Part shown: in pieces, positions 1 through 9,627 of the stretch
Layout of the letters: every line of letters starts with the position of its first letter
Numbering within the stretch: position 1 is the first letter of the stretch
Assembly (NCBI GenBank): GCA_030043175.1
Contig: JASHYD010000223.1
Location: 1-13,165 of the forward strand
Length of the DNA: 13,165 bases
Direction of reading: 5' to 3'
Source: Xanthobacteraceae bacterium
GTDB lineage: Bacteria > Pseudomonadota > Alphaproteobacteria > Rhizobiales > Xanthobacteraceae
Notes under the pieces: model-generated
What the model saw: only the letters and a program-made list of their open reading frames with translations
Databases searched by the model: none
Told to the model about the DNA's origin: nothing
Translations under genes and position numbers: made by a program

Positions 1-1620
1 CGCCTGCATCGATAGGTTGTCCGTGAGCGGAATGCCAAACTTGATGTCGCCGCCGATTGTCTTCGACCCGTACGATATATAGGGGGTCGGCAGCCTCTCC
101 TTCCAGAAGGCGTCCCAGCCAAAGGCCAGCCTGTCGCCCAGAAAATAAGGTTCGACAAACGACAGGTCGAAGCCGCGCGCATATTGCCCGTATTGCAAGG
201 AGACCTTCGCGATGTCGCCGGTTCCCATCAGGTTGCGCTCGCCAAGCGAGACCTCACCGATGATGCCGTCCGACGTCGAATAGCCGCCCGCGAACGAGAA
301 CTCGCCGGTGGACTGCTCCTCGACATCGCAATTGACGATGATGCGATCAGGCGCGGAGCCGGGCTCGGTGGTAATCTTCACGGTCTTGAAGTAGCCGAGA
401 TTCTTGATCCGGCGCTCGGCCCGGTCCACCAGCGCCCGGTTGTAGGGGTCGCCTTCGGTAATGTCGAACTCGCGGCGGATCACATAGTCGCGCGTACGCG
501 TATTGCCCCTGACATTGATGCGCTCGATGTAGGTGCGTGGCCCTTCCTCGACGACGAACGTGACGTCCACGGTGCGAGTAGCGACATTGCGATCGCCGCG
601 GGGGCGCACCGTGGAGAAGGGAAAGCCACGCCTCGCCACCTCGATCGTTGTGTCTTCGACCGATTTCTCGATCGCATCGGCGTTGTAGACTCTGCCGGCT
701 TCGACACGCAGCTTGTAGCGCAGCGATTCGGGGGGGACCTCCGGCACATTGGAGACAATGTTAACGGCGCCGAAATGATATTGCTGGCCTTCATCAATCG
801 TAAACGTAATGACGAAGCCCTTGCCCTCGGGGTCGTATTCTCCGACCGCCGACACGATTCGCACGTCCGCAAAGCCGTTTCTGAGATAGAAGCGCCGCAA
901 CAGATCGCGATCGACCTCGATCCGGTCGGCGTCATATATGTCGTTCGATTTCAGGAAGCTGAGCCAGTTGCTGACGCCTGTTTTGATAACGTCCTTGAGG
1001 CGGTAATCCGAAAAAGCGTTGTTGCCGACAAAGATGATCTTCTCGACGCCGGTCTTGGCGCCCTCATCGATCTCGAAGATGAGATCGACGCGGTTGTTGG
1101 GCAGCTCAATGACTTTCGGATCGACCCGGACGTCATAGCGGCCATTGCGCTGATAGACCTCGAGAATGCGCTGAACATCGTTCTGGACCGCCGCCCGCGA
1201 AAAGGTTCCGCGCGCTTTGGATTGAATTTCCGAGGTGAGCTGCTCGTCCTTTGCCTTGTGATTGCCCTCGAAGGCAACCCGGTTGATGACCGGATTCTCC
1301 ACAACGCTTACAAGAATCCGCCCCGGACCTGGCGTGATGCGCACATCCTGGAACAGACCAGTCGCATAAAGCGCCTTGAGTGCGGCATCAATCGTGGCAG
1401 AATCCAGGCGCTCGCTTCCGCCGACGCGGAAGTAGGTCCGAATCGTTTCGGCGTCGACCCGGCGGTTGCCCTCGACATCGATGCGCGTCTGGGCAGGCTG
1501 CGCCAGAGACACGCCGGCAGTCCCGATTGAGACGCCGGCGAAGCCAAACAGGCTGGCGCAAAGTAAACCCGCGGCGACGGCGACACTTGCCAGACGTCCC
1601 CGCCCCAAGCGTACGTTCAT
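1..1620 (-). CDS. bamA: Outer membrane protein assembly factor BamA, C-terminus cut by window edge
   Basis: BamA is the beta-barrel insertase that folds outer-membrane proteins. The frame is open for 540 codons from the ATG at 1620 to base 1, so the rest of the barrel (the family is roughly 750-850 residues) lies outside the window. Residues 1-40 look like a signal peptide: basic start, hydrophobic core, probable cleavage after Ala40 (VSLA/QPAQ). Five POTRA repeats follow at about 44-110, 111-187, 188-278, 279-358 and 359-437, recognisable by recurring patterns such as FEGNHK, FVGNNAF and VRGNTRTRD. The barrel begins near 440 and includes the family motif FVEPYFLGDRLAFGWD at 488-503. An in-frame ATG two codons upstream (1626) is equally possible; both have only a G-rich Shine-Dalgarno-like stretch. 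It follows rseP by 148 bp, the usual alphaproteobacterial order. The product is very secure; only the start is uncertain. Confidence 0.97.
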   Translation of the reverse strand, partial: MNVRLGRGRLASVAVAAGLLCASLFGFAGVSIGTAGVSLAQPAQTRIDVEGNRRVDAETIRTYFRVGGSERLDSATIDAALKALYATGLFQDVRITPGPGRILVSVVENPVINRVAFEGNHKAKDEQLTSEIQSKARGTFSRAAVQNDVQRILEVYQRNGRYDVRVDPKVIELPNNRVDLIFEIDEGAKTGVEKIIFVGNNAFSDYRLKDVIKTGVSNWLSFLKSNDIYDADRIEVDRDLLRRFYLRNGFADVRIVSAVGEYDPEGKGFVITFTIDEGQQYHFGAVNIVSNVPEVPPESLRYKLRVEAGRVYNADAIEKSVEDTTIEVARRGFPFSTVRPRGDRNVATRTVDVTFVVEEGPRTYIERINVRGNTRTRDYVIRREFDITEGDPYNRALVDRAERRIKNLGYFKTVKITTEPGSAPDRIIVNCDVEEQSTGEFSFAGGYSTSDGIIGEVSLGERNLMGTGDIAKVSLQYGQYARGFDLSFVEPYFLGDRLAFGWDAFWKERLPTPYISYGSKTIGGDIKFGIPLTDNLSMQA

Positions 1621-1682
1621 TCCCATCCCCAAACGCCCCTACAAGTCCAAGCCCGTCACAGGATCAAGGAATCCCCGTGACC

Positions 1683-1710
1683 TTTGTACAAGCTTTCCCC
1701 CCGGCTGCAA
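1683..1710 (-). promoter_or_regulatory. Weak candidate promoter for bamA
   Basis: In the rseP-bamA spacer the minus strand reads TTGCAG, 16 bases, then TACAAA (a -35-like box at 1705-1710 and a -10-like box at 1683-1688), about 60 bases before the bamA start. Matches to the sigma70 consensus are 3/6 and 4/6, so this is only a possibility. A 148-bp gap inside an otherwise tight cluster makes a secondary promoter reasonable. No terminator with a T-run was seen between rseP and bamA. Confidence 0.25.
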
Positions 1711-1768
1711 ACAGGGACTTAACGCTTTCTTCCCGTTTGCTTTCATGATGTTGCGCTACGGCCACGGA

Positions 1769-2896
1769 TCACGAGCCGACGATCAGTGGGCGCAGATCGT
1801 TGAACGTGGCAAAGATCATCAACATTAAGACAATAGCAAGGCCAATGCGGAATCCCACCTCCTGGGCCCGCTCCGATAGCGGCCGGCCCCGAGCCCACTC
1901 GATGGCATAGAACAGAAGGTGCCCCCCATCGAGTAAAGGAATAGGAAACAGATTGAGGAGGCCGATCGAAACCGATAACAGCGCGGTCAGTTCCAACAGC
2001 GGCCCAAATCCGAGCTTTGCGGCTTCCACAGAAATCTGCGCAATTTTGATCGGTCCGCCGATCTGATCGGCTGACTGACGCCCCACCACCACGTCGCGAA
2101 GGTAGGTCATCGTGCTCGCGACGACAAACCAGGTCCTGTCGGCGCCCAGCCGCAGCGCTTCCACAGGAGCCACCGCCTCGGTCTTGACATCGCCCGGCTC
2201 ATTCGAGCGGGTGATTCCGAGCATTCCCCGCTTGTCCTTTTCGATCGGGGTCGCCTTTAACGTGAACGGGGTGCCGCCGCGGTCGACCACGACCGTCAAG
2301 GTCATGCCTGGGCTGAAATTGACGATACGCTGTACGTCTGTGAAACTGTCGATCTTGGTGCCGTCGATCGACACAATGAGGTCGCCGACCTTAAAGCCAG
2401 CGGCAGCGGCCGGGCTACTGGGCTCCACCGCCGCGATGCGCGGGATCGCGGTTGTCTTCCCGTAAGCCAAGAAGACGCCGGCGAACAGGACGATCGCCAG
2501 GATGAAGTTGGTAATCGGGCCGGCTGCCACCACCGCCGCCCGGGCGCCCACCGCTTGCCCGGGAAAACTCTGCTTTCGCTCCTCATCCGTCATGGCGGCG
2601 AGCGTGGCAGCGTCCGGTACACTCGCCTCGTTTTCGTCGCCGAAGAACTTGACGTAGCCGCCGAGCGGGATCGCCGAGATTTTCCAGCGGGTGCCGCGCC
2701 GGTCGTAGAAGCCGACCAGTTCGGGACCGAACCCGATCGAAAACACTAACACCTTGATGCCGCACCACCGCGCCACCAGGAAATGCCCGAGTTCGTGGAA
2801 AAATACGATAATTGTCAGGGTGAACAGAACCGGGACGACCCAGCCGGCAAAATTGCCGCCAAGGGCGCCAAGACTAGATATCAAATGCGATCCCAT
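1769..2896 (-). CDS. rseP: RIP metalloprotease RseP (site-2 protease)
   Basis: RseP is a zinc intramembrane protease that cleaves anti-sigma factors and other membrane substrates within the inner membrane. The 375-aa product shows the HELGH zinc motif at residues 34-38 inside the first membrane segment. The second-segment motif GPITNF is at 126-131. One PDZ domain spans about 150-215. The third zinc ligand region, NLFPIPLLDGG, is at 315-325 (Asp323), and a last hydrophobic helix runs about 350-367. E. coli RseP has two PDZ domains and about 450 residues; this shorter single-PDZ form is normal for alphaproteobacteria, as in Caulobacter MmpA. The ATG at 2896 has GAGG seven bases upstream. It lies 159 bp after dxr, with REP-like hairpins in that gap, and precedes bamA, which fits a role in outer-membrane stress signalling. 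Confidence 0.96.
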   Translation of the reverse strand: MGSHLISSLGALGGNFAGWVVPVLFTLTIIVFFHELGHFLVARWCGIKVLVFSIGFGPELVGFYDRRGTRWKISAIPLGGYVKFFGDENEASVPDAATLAAMTDEERKQSFPGQAVGARAAVVAAGPITNFILAIVLFAGVFLAYGKTTAIPRIAAVEPSSPAAAAGFKVGDLIVSIDGTKIDSFTDVQRIVNFSPGMTLTVVVDRGGTPFTLKATPIEKDKRGMLGITRSNEPGDVKTEAVAPVEALRLGADRTWFVVASTMTYLRDVVVGRQSADQIGGPIKIAQISVEAAKLGFGPLLELTALLSVSIGLLNLFPIPLLDGGHLLFYAIEWARGRPLSERAQEVGFRIGLAIVLMLMIFATFNDLRPLIVGS

Positions 2897-2954
2897 CAGA
2901 AAACCTCGTTTGATTAGTGCGCGTTCTTAGGGCCCACCCGTGATTTGGCGTCAG

Positions 2955-3012
2955 GGCCGGGATGTCCCGGCCATTAATGTCGCCCTCGCGGGGAGGGCAA
3001 AAAACGCGTTTT
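2955..3012. repeat. Cluster of hairpins and palindromes, REP-like, in the dxr-rseP gap
   Basis: Three dyads sit side by side. GGCCGGGA-TG-TCCCGGCC is a perfect 8-bp-arm inverted repeat at 2955-2972. GCCCTC-GCGGG-GAGGGC is a 6-bp stem at 2982-2998. AAAACGCGTTTT is a perfect 12-bp palindrome at 3001-3012. None is followed by a T-run in the right place for an intrinsic terminator of dxr. The GGCCGGG...CCCGGCC core resembles an interspersed repeat that I recall as common in Bradyrhizobium-type genomes; that resemblance is from memory and unverified. The cluster could also act as an mRNA-stabilising structure between dxr and rseP. Confidence 0.55.
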
Positions 3013-3055
3013 CCCGCTCGAGAAGCGCATGGCGCCGCAGACACGATTTACCCTC

Positions 3056-4279
3056 TCAAATCGTCATGCCGGCGATCTCCGGCAAGAGGCTTTGAGCGAG
3101 CGCCCTCGCGCCATGGTCAACCGCAATCGCGTCGTCCATGTCGACAGGCTCGCGCATTATGCCGCGCTTCTCGGCGTTTTCCATGGTCGCCTCGACGAGA
3201 GCAGTAATGCCGGCGAACCCGAGTTCGCTGCCGATGAAGGCATGAACCGCGACCTCGTTTGCGGCATTGAGCACCGTGGGGGCTCCATTTTGCGCCACAA
3301 GGGCTTGGCGCGCCAGGACGAGCGCTGGGAAACGAATCAAGTCAGGTGGCTCGAACGTCAGGGTCGCCATTTGCTTGAAATCGAGGCGGGCGGCGCCGGT
3401 CATCCGCTCGGGCCAGGCGAGGCAATTGGCGATGGGCACGCGCATGTCCGGTGGTCCGAGCTGGGCGATCATCGAACCGTCGCGATACTCCACGATGCCA
3501 TGGACGATCGATTGGGCGTGCACGACGACGTCGATCTGGCTGGAGCCGAAGCCGAACAGGTGATGAGCCTCAATCAATTCGAGGCCTTTGTTCATCATTG
3601 TGGCGGAATCGATCGTGACCTTGGCGCCCATCGACCAGTTCGGATGAGCGAGCGCCTGCTCGAGCGTCGCGGCCCGCATTGCGGCGAGCGAGGCGGTGCG
3701 GAAGGGGCCGCCGGACGCCGTCAATATGATCCGGCTCACGTCGTCGCGCCGGCCCGCCGAGAGCGCCTGAAAGATCGCATTATGCTCCGAATCGACCGGT
3801 AGCACGGTCGCGCCGGTTGCCGCCGCCCGCTTCATGAACAGGGCGCCGGCGCACACGAGGCACTCCTTGTTGGCGAGCGCAACGGTGGCGCCGCGCTCAA
3901 CCGCCGTCAAGGTGGGCCGCAAACCCGCGGCTCCGGTGATCGAGGCCATCACCCAATCGGCCGGCCGGTGCGCGGCTTCGACAATCGCCTCCTCGCCGGC
4001 GGCGGCTTCGATGCCGGTTCCCGCCAGAGCATCGTCAAGCTCCCGGTAGCGGTCGGGGTCGGCCACGACGGCAAATTTGGCGTTGAGGCTCCGCGCCACC
4101 TTGGCAAGCGCTTCGCCATTGCGCTTGGCCGTCACCGCCTCGACGCGGAAACGATCGCGTTGCGCGCACAAAAGATCGATCGTGCTGGCGCCGATCGACC
4201 CGGTGGCGCCGAGCAAGGTGATCGTTTTCTCGCTCGGGTGAAAAGCGGCTTCGGCACGGACAAACGGAACAACCGACAT
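3056..4279 (-). CDS. dxr: 1-deoxy-D-xylulose 5-phosphate reductoisomerase
   Basis: Dxr (IspC) converts 1-deoxy-D-xylulose 5-phosphate to 2-C-methyl-D-erythritol 4-phosphate using NADPH and a divalent metal, the committed step of the MEP isoprenoid pathway in the cytosol. The 407-aa product has the nucleotide-binding loop GATGSIG at 24-30 and ALANKE at 134-139. The metal-ligand motif PVDSEHNA is at 161-168 (Asp163, Glu165), and MMNKGLELIEAHH carries the third ligand, Glu234. The flexible-loop sequence AHPNWSMG is at 211-218, and the C-terminal helical domain is intact. A longer reading from 4366 adds 29 residues overlapping cdsA and is unlikely. The ATG at 4279 lies 13 bases after the cdsA stop and gives the usual length, although its Shine-Dalgarno sequence (GGGGGCAAGAG) is not strong. 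It supplies precursors for the neighbouring uppS product. Confidence 0.97.
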   Translation of the reverse strand: MSVVPFVRAEAAFHPSEKTITLLGATGSIGASTIDLLCAQRDRFRVEAVTAKRNGEALAKVARSLNAKFAVVADPDRYRELDDALAGTGIEAAAGEEAIVEAAHRPADWVMASITGAAGLRPTLTAVERGATVALANKECLVCAGALFMKRAAATGATVLPVDSEHNAIFQALSAGRRDDVSRIILTASGGPFRTASLAAMRAATLEQALAHPNWSMGAKVTIDSATMMNKGLELIEAHHLFGFGSSQIDVVVHAQSIVHGIVEYRDGSMIAQLGPPDMRVPIANCLAWPERMTGAARLDFKQMATLTFEPPDLIRFPALVLARQALVAQNGAPTVLNAANEVAVHAFIGSELGFAGITALVEATMENAEKRGIMREPVDMDDAIAVDHGARALAQSLLPEIAGMTI

Positions 4280-4292
4280 CTCTTGCCCCCAA

Positions 4293-5125
4293 TCATGACC
4301 ACAGCAACAACCCCCGCGCTGCAGCATCCAGCCCCCCGCGGATGATCCCAACCAGCGCCGCCGCACCGCTGGCGGCGATGAAACCGTCGAGCCGGTCCAT
4401 CAGCCCGCCATGCCCGGGAATGACGTGGCTCGCGTCCTTTACCCCGAACTGGCGCTTGACGGCCGATTCGAACAGGTCGCCCCCCTGCGAGGCGACCGAT
4501 AGCATGAATGCTACACCCGCCGCTGGCAGGAGTGCTGTATTGCCGCCGACATAGACGAGTGCAACGCCGCACGCGAGTGCGCCGAGTGCGCCGCCGCAAG
4601 CCCCGGACCAGGTCTTACTCGGGCTGATACGTGGCGCAAGCCTCACACCGCCGATCGCCCGGCCGACGAAATATCCCAAAATATCGGTGCTCCACACCAC
4701 CGCGAACAGGAACAGGATAGCGAAAAGGCCCATCTCGCGGTCGCGGCGCAGCGCGATCGGCGCAATCAGGAGGACGCCCGCATAGGCGACGCCGGCCGCC
4801 CCCCACCCGCGACGTTCTCGTGGGCAGACGGCTGCGACGGCGAGCGCGCCGGCCGCGATGACAATGGACGCGGGGTAGATTTGACCGACGCCCGCCGCCA
4901 GTGCGGCCGCGATGAGCGCCGTCAATCCGGCGACGCGCACCCTAACGGTGCCGCTCGCCGCCATTGCGCTCCATTCCCAGAAAACCCCGACCGCGGCGGC
5001 GGTCCAGAACAGCACAAACGGCCAGCCGCCCAGCGCGACCGCACCGACCGCGAGCACCGCCATAACGATGCCGGAGGCGACGCGCTTGCCGAGTTCACCG
5101 GTCGAACGCAACGGCGTTGAGTCTG

Positions 5126-5129
<4 letters not shown>
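4293..5129 (-). CDS. cdsA: Phosphatidate cytidylyltransferase (CDP-diacylglycerol synthase)
   Basis: CdsA makes CDP-diacylglycerol from phosphatidate and CTP in the inner membrane, the branch point for all major phospholipids. The 278-aa protein is rich in hydrophobic helices, with roughly seven or eight segments. Near its C-terminus it carries the complete family signature from [20 protein letters not shown] through GLMDRLDG (about residues 222-249), including the KD and the DR-x-D acidic residues expected to bind metal and nucleotide. The start is a GTG at 5129 whose GTGA overlaps the TGA stop of uppS by 4 bases, which implies translational coupling. Downstream, dxr starts 13 bases after the stop. 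No internal defect was seen. Confidence 0.96.
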
Positions 5130-5929
<800 letters not shown>

Positions 5930-5959
5930 CCGGTGTTCTCCGGCTGTGGCGGCTAAGGG

Positions 5960-6523
5960 CTAAACCGTCATGATTTCCTTTTCTTTGCCGGCGAGGGTCC
6001 GATCGACGTCGGCGACGATCTCGTCCGTCGCCTTCTGCACCTCAGCCGACATGCGGGTGTGGTCGTCCTCGCTGATCTTGCCGTCCTTTTCGAGCTTCTT
6101 GAGAAGATCGAGCGCGTCGCGGCGGACATGACGCACGGCGACCCGCGCAGCTTCCGCATATTTGTGGGCAATCTTGACCATTTCCTTGCGGCGTTCCTGG
6201 TTGAGTTCAGGAATGCGCAGCCGCAGGACCTGCCCTTCGGTGGCTGGGTTCAATCCGAGATTGGAGTTAATGATCGCCTTCTCGACGGCGTGCACCATCG
6301 ATTTGTCCCACACCTGCACGCTGAGCATTCGCGGCTCCGGCACGCTGACGGTGGCAAGCTGGTTGAGCGGCATATGGGTGCCGTAAGCCTCGACCTGCAC
6401 CGGATCGAGCATGCCGGGCGAGGCGCGGCCGGTCCGCAACCCCCCGAGCTCCTGCTTGAGCGCCTGGACCGCACCATGCATGCGGCGCTTGATTTCGTCG
6501 AGGTCGTAGTTCGCGGTCGCCAT
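5960..6523 (-). CDS. frr: Ribosome recycling factor
   Basis: RRF works with EF-G to split post-termination ribosomes. The 187-aa product is normal in length (about 185). Its layout is typical: N-terminal helix, inserted beta domain roughly 31-105 starting [20 protein letters not shown], then long helices with the conserved VRHVRRDA block at 130-137 (Arg131 matches the essential Arg132 region of E. coli). The frame is open up to 6706, but the extra 61 residues are unlike the family. The ATG at 6523 has a good GAGGAG seven bases upstream, so that start is chosen. It follows pyrH after a 221-bp gap with no gene and is followed 30 bases later by uppS. Confidence 0.97.
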   Translation of the reverse strand: MATANYDLDEIKRRMHGAVQALKQELGGLRTGRASPGMLDPVQVEAYGTHMPLNQLATVSVPEPRMLSVQVWDKSMVHAVEKAIINSNLGLNPATEGQVLRLRIPELNQERRKEMVKIAHKYAEAARVAVRHVRRDALDLLKKLEKDGKISEDDHTRMSAEVQKATDEIVADVDRTLAGKEKEIMTV

Positions 6524-6542
6524 CTCACATCTCCTCAACATG

Positions 6543-6561
6543 CGGCCAAGCAGTGTGGCCG
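6543..6561 (-). other. Hairpin just upstream of the frr ribosome binding site
   Basis: CGGCCA, a 7-base loop and TGGCCG form a perfect 6-bp stem that ends about six bases before the frr GAGGAG on the transcript. There is no T-run after it, so it is not a classical terminator. It could influence ribosome access to frr or may be chance in GC-rich DNA. The rest of the pyrH-frr gap (6562-6744) holds no gene; it contains another short dyad (CGGGC/GCCCG at 6641-6654) and a 12-bp palindrome at 6689-6700. Confidence 0.35.
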
Positions 6562-6744
6562 TTGCGTTCGTCTCTGCCGAACTCCGAAGCGCTCCTCTGC
6601 TAGGATCGTCACAGCCAAACGGGTCCGCTTGCCATCGGGCCGGGCGGACGCCCGTTGGGCCACCGACCACAGGCGCCACTCTTGCGGTATCCTTAAGGAT
6701 GGGCACGCCTGGTTTGCCGACCCTTCAACTTAACCTGTCGAGAG

Positions 6745-7455
6745 CTATTCGCTCACGATCGTCGCCCGGCCGGATCCGCTCAACACCGCTGTGATCGCGC
6801 CAGGCTCCAATATGGAGAACACAATGATAGGGGTACGGTTTTCCCGAGCAAGAGCAAACGCTGTCGCGTCCATGACCTTGAGTTCCCGGCGAAACGCCTC
6901 CTCATGGGTTAACCGCTCGTAGCGCTTTGCCTTCGCGTCCTGCTTCGGATCGGCCGTATACACTCCGTCCACATTGGTGGCCTTGAGGACCGCGTCACAG
7001 CCCATCTCCGCCGCCCGCAGAACCGCCGTTGTGTCGGTCGTGAAAAACGGGTTGCCGGTGCCGCCCGCGAATATCACCACCCGATTCTCATCGAGATGAC
7101 GCAGGGCCCGGGCGCGTTCGTAGGTCTCGCAGACCTGCGGCATCGTCAACGCCGACATCGAGCGCGCCGACGCACCGGCGCGCTCGATCGCGGCCTCGAG
7201 CACCAAGGCATTCATCACGGTCGCAAGCATGCCCATGGCGTCGCCGGTGGGCCGCGACACCCCCTGGGACGCAATGTGGACGCCGCGCAAGACATTGCCG
7301 CCGCCGACCACCACTCCGATGGTCACGCCGAGCTGGCGGGCGGCCAGGATATCGGCGGCAAAGCGATCGACGGTCGGTTGATGAATGCCGAACGCCTCGG
7401 GTCCGCTGAGCGCCTCGCCCGACAGCTTGACGATCACGCGGCGATATGCCGGCAC
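6745..7455 (-). CDS. pyrH: UMP kinase
   Basis: PyrH phosphorylates UMP to UDP with ATP in the cytosol, feeding RNA synthesis and the UDP-sugars needed for the envelope. The 236-aa protein belongs to the amino-acid-kinase fold. KLSGEAL is at 10-16 (phosphate binding) and VVVGGGN at 48-54. [17 protein letters not shown] begins at 68. The UMP-site sequence [14 protein letters not shown] is at 131-144, KATNVDGVY at 158-166 and MDATAFALA at 195-203. The start is a GTG at 7455, with a modest GAAGG about ten bases upstream; it lies 18 bases after the tsf stop, so the two are probably co-transcribed. No in-frame ATG gives the conserved N-terminus, which supports the GTG. Confidence 0.97.
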   Translation of the reverse strand: MPAYRRVIVKLSGEALSGPEAFGIHQPTVDRFAADILAARQLGVTIGVVVGGGNVLRGVHIASQGVSRPTGDAMGMLATVMNALVLEAAIERAGASARSMSALTMPQVCETYERARALRHLDENRVVIFAGGTGNPFFTTDTTAVLRAAEMGCDAVLKATNVDGVYTADPKQDAKAKRYERLTHEEAFRRELKVMDATAFALARENRTPIIVFSILEPGAITAVLSGSGRATIVSE

Positions 7456-7473
7456 GGCGAGCGCGCCTTCGGC

Positions 7474-8400
7474 TTAGCTGCCCGCCATCGCGGCAACCTC
7501 GCCGCCGAAATCAGTGTCGGGCCGATCAATGCCCTCGCCCAGCGCATAGCGCACGAAGCTTGCGACCTTGACGGCACCGCCGACCCTGCCTTCGACATCC
7601 TTGAGCGCCTTGGCCACGCTCTTGGCGGGATCATGAATATAGGGTTGCTCCAGCAAACAGACTTCCTTGTAGAAGGTCTTTAGCCCGGACTCGACAATCT
7701 TGGCGATAGTCGCCTCGGGCTTGCCCTGCTCGCGGAACTTCTCGGCCAGAATATCTCGTTCCCGCGCCACCACGTGCGGATCGAGCCCGCTGGGGTCGAC
7801 GGCCTGCGGATTGGATGCGGCAATATGCATCGCCACCTGACGGCCGAGCGTCGTGAGTTCGTCCCTGTGCCCGCTCGATTCGAGCGCCACCAGCACGCCG
7901 ATCTTGCCGAGACCGTCCGACGCCGCGTTGTGCACATAAGTGCCGATCGCGCCGGCCGGGACCGAGACCTGGGCGGCGCGGCGCAGCGTCATGTTCTCAC
8001 CGATGGTGGCAATCGCCGAATTGATGGCATCGTTGACAGTGAACTCGCCGACCTTGCCTTCCTTGATCGCTTCGACGTCGGCGCCGACATCGAGGGCGAC
8101 ATCGGCGATCATGCGTACGAGGCCTTGGAACTGCTCGTTGCGGGCGACGAAATCGGTTTCCGAATTGACTTCGACCACGACGCCCTTGAGGCCGCCGACC
8201 GCGACGCCGATGAGACCTTCCGCGGCGATGCGTCCGGCCTTCTTGGCGGCCTTGGCAAGGCCTTTCTTGCGCAGCCAGTCGATCGCCGCTTCCACCTCGC
8301 CGCTGGTTTCGGCGAGCGCGGCTTTGCAGTCCATCATGCCCGCGCCGGTCTTATCGCGGAGCTCTTTGACCATTTGAGCGGTTACGGGTGTGTTCGCCAT
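7474..8400 (-). CDS. tsf: Translation elongation factor Ts
   Basis: EF-Ts is the nucleotide-exchange factor that recharges EF-Tu by promoting GDP release. The 308-aa product has the N-terminal UBA-like domain (about 1-45) with [16 protein letters not shown]. The core motif [13 protein letters not shown] at 79-91 includes Asp83-Phe84, the residues that push into the EF-Tu nucleotide site. MHIAASNP is at 191-198, and [16 protein letters not shown] lies in the C-terminal dimerisation part. The ATG at 8400 has AGGA eight bases upstream. It follows rpsB by 88 bp with no T-rich terminator, the usual rpsB-tsf pairing. Length and motifs are normal. Confidence 0.98.
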   Translation of the reverse strand: MANTPVTAQMVKELRDKTGAGMMDCKAALAETSGEVEAAIDWLRKKGLAKAAKKAGRIAAEGLIGVAVGGLKGVVVEVNSETDFVARNEQFQGLVRMIADVALDVGADVEAIKEGKVGEFTVNDAINSAIATIGENMTLRRAAQVSVPAGAIGTYVHNAASDGLGKIGVLVALESSGHRDELTTLGRQVAMHIAASNPQAVDPSGLDPHVVARERDILAEKFREQGKPEATIAKIVESGLKTFYKEVCLLEQPYIHDPAKSVAKALKDVEGRVGGAVKVASFVRYALGEGIDRPDTDFGGEVAAMAGS

Positions 8401-8488
8401 GGCGGTGATCCTGTCTGTCCGTTCGCCTCTGCCTATGCCCGTCCGCGAGCGGCCTTATCAGGCGCAGCCGGCGGGAGAGAAAGAAGCA

Positions 8489-9484
8489 TTACTCAGCAGT
8501 GAGTTCCTTGGCCTGGGCAATCCAGCCATCCACGCGGCCCGGCAAGCCGACCTCTTCGCCGACGTTGTGGGCGGCAGCTTGTCCAAGGCCCGCGATCTGC
8601 CGGTAATGGAAGATCCCGAGGTCGTTGAGCTTCTTTTCGACCGTCGGCGATACGCCGGAAAGCTTCTTGAGGTCGTCAGCAACCCCGCGCGGACCCGACA
8701 ACGCCTCGAAGCCCAGTCCTTCAGCTTTTTCTGCCGGAACCTCCTCCGCGATCGGCTCCTCGGCAGCCCCGATATCGATGCCCAAGTCGCCCTGGGCGCG
8801 GGAAATCCCATCGATTGCCGCTTTGGCGATGAGGTCGCAATAAAGTGAAATCGCGCGGCCAGCGTCGTCATTTCCCGGGACGACGTAGGTAATGCCGTCC
8901 GGATCGCAATTCGTGTCCACCACCGCGGCGACCGGGATACTCAGGCGGCGTGCTTCCTTGATGGCAATGTCTTCCTTGTTGGTGTCGATCACGAACACCA
9001 GATCCGGAAGGCCGCCCATATCCTTGATGCCACCGAGCGCGCGATCGAGCTTGTCGCGTTCGCGGGTCAGCGTCAGGCGCTCTTTCTTGGTGTATCCCTG
9101 GGCCTCGCCGGCGCTGAGCAACTCGTCAAGCCGGCGCAGCCGCTTGATCGATTCCGAGATGGTCTTCCAGTTGGTGAGCGTGCCGCCGAGCCAGCGCGAA
9201 TTGACATAATACTGCGCCGATTTCCTGGCGGCCTGGGCGATCGCGTCTTGGGCTTGGCGTTTGGTGCCGACGAACAGGATGCGCCCGCCCCTGGCGACGG
9301 TGTCGCTCACGGCCGCAAGGGCGCGATGCAGCATCGGCACGGTCTGAGCGAGATCGATGATATGGATCTTGTTGCGGGCGCCGAAGATGTAGTCCTTCAT
9401 CTTCGGGTTCCAGCGATGAGATTGATGACCGAAATGGACGCCAGCCTCAAGTAGCTGGCGCATCGAATAATCGGGAAGCGCCAT
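8489..9484 (-). CDS. rpsB: 30S ribosomal protein S2 with C-terminal helix-hairpin-helix-like extension
   Basis: S2 binds the 30S subunit between head and body and is needed for S1 binding. Residues 1-230 are a standard S2: [19 protein letters not shown] at 11-29, FVGTKRQAQ at 71-79, [14 protein letters not shown] at 93-106 and [15 protein letters not shown] at 164-178. Bacterial S2 is usually about 240 residues; here it is 331. The extra part is an acidic linker (about 240-258) and a domain of about 65 residues with [20 protein letters not shown], ending [12 protein letters not shown]. This resembles the helix-hairpin-helix tail also found on NuoE and L21 of many alphaproteobacteria. The ATG at 9484 has GGAG nine bases upstream. 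It is preceded by a strong candidate promoter and a hairpin leader. Confidence 0.97.
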   Translation of the reverse strand: MALPDYSMRQLLEAGVHFGHQSHRWNPKMKDYIFGARNKIHIIDLAQTVPMLHRALAAVSDTVARGGRILFVGTKRQAQDAIAQAARKSAQYYVNSRWLGGTLTNWKTISESIKRLRRLDELLSAGEAQGYTKKERLTLTRERDKLDRALGGIKDMGGLPDLVFVIDTNKEDIAIKEARRLSIPVAAVVDTNCDPDGITYVVPGNDDAGRAISLYCDLIAKAAIDGISRAQGDLGIDIGAAEEPIAEEVPAEKAEGLGFEALSGPRGVADDLKKLSGVSPTVEKKLNDLGIFHYRQIAGLGQAAAHNVGEEVGLPGRVDGWIAQAKELTAE

Positions 9485-9524
9485 GTGTATGCTCCGGTTG
9501 TTCCGCCGCGGATTCGTGAGGCCT

Positions 9525-9579
9525 GACCGGCTCCTCCCCGCCTTCCCCGTATGCGGAGCAAGGGAGGGGATTGCCGGTC
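9525..9579 (-). promoter_or_regulatory. Long hairpin in the rpsB 5' leader
   Basis: On the transcript GACCGGC (9579-9573) pairs with GCCGGTC (9531-9525). Inside it a CU-rich strand pairs with a GGGGAGG strand, and a terminal CUCCG-CAUA-CGGGG stem closes the loop. The structure is about 55 bases long, starts about 40 bases after the predicted transcription start and ends about 40 bases before the rpsB start codon. Ribosomal protein operons often have leader structures bound by one of their products, and S2 autoregulation is known in other bacteria. This particular leader is inferred from base pairing alone. Confidence 0.5.
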
Positions 9580-9627
9580 GGCTACCGGACGGCTTTACGG
9601 GCCAAAATCCGCGTGTGAGATGTGGGG

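Noticed and set aside
184..1530. 448-aa plus-strand open frame antisense to bamA
   Set aside because: The minus strand holds an unbroken BamA frame with clear POTRA and barrel motifs. The plus frame is a GC-codon shadow with no family pattern and no ribosome binding site.
3029..3802. 257-aa plus-strand frame antisense to dxr
   Set aside because: A shadow of dxr; all conserved Dxr motifs are on the minus strand.
5960..6706. 61-residue N-terminal extension of frr
   Set aside because: The family begins at [15 protein letters not shown]; the ATG at 6523 has a much better ribosome binding site.
8401..8488. Terminator between rpsB and tsf
   Set aside because: Only a very short stem (CCGC/GCGG) and no T-run; the pair is most likely co-transcribed.
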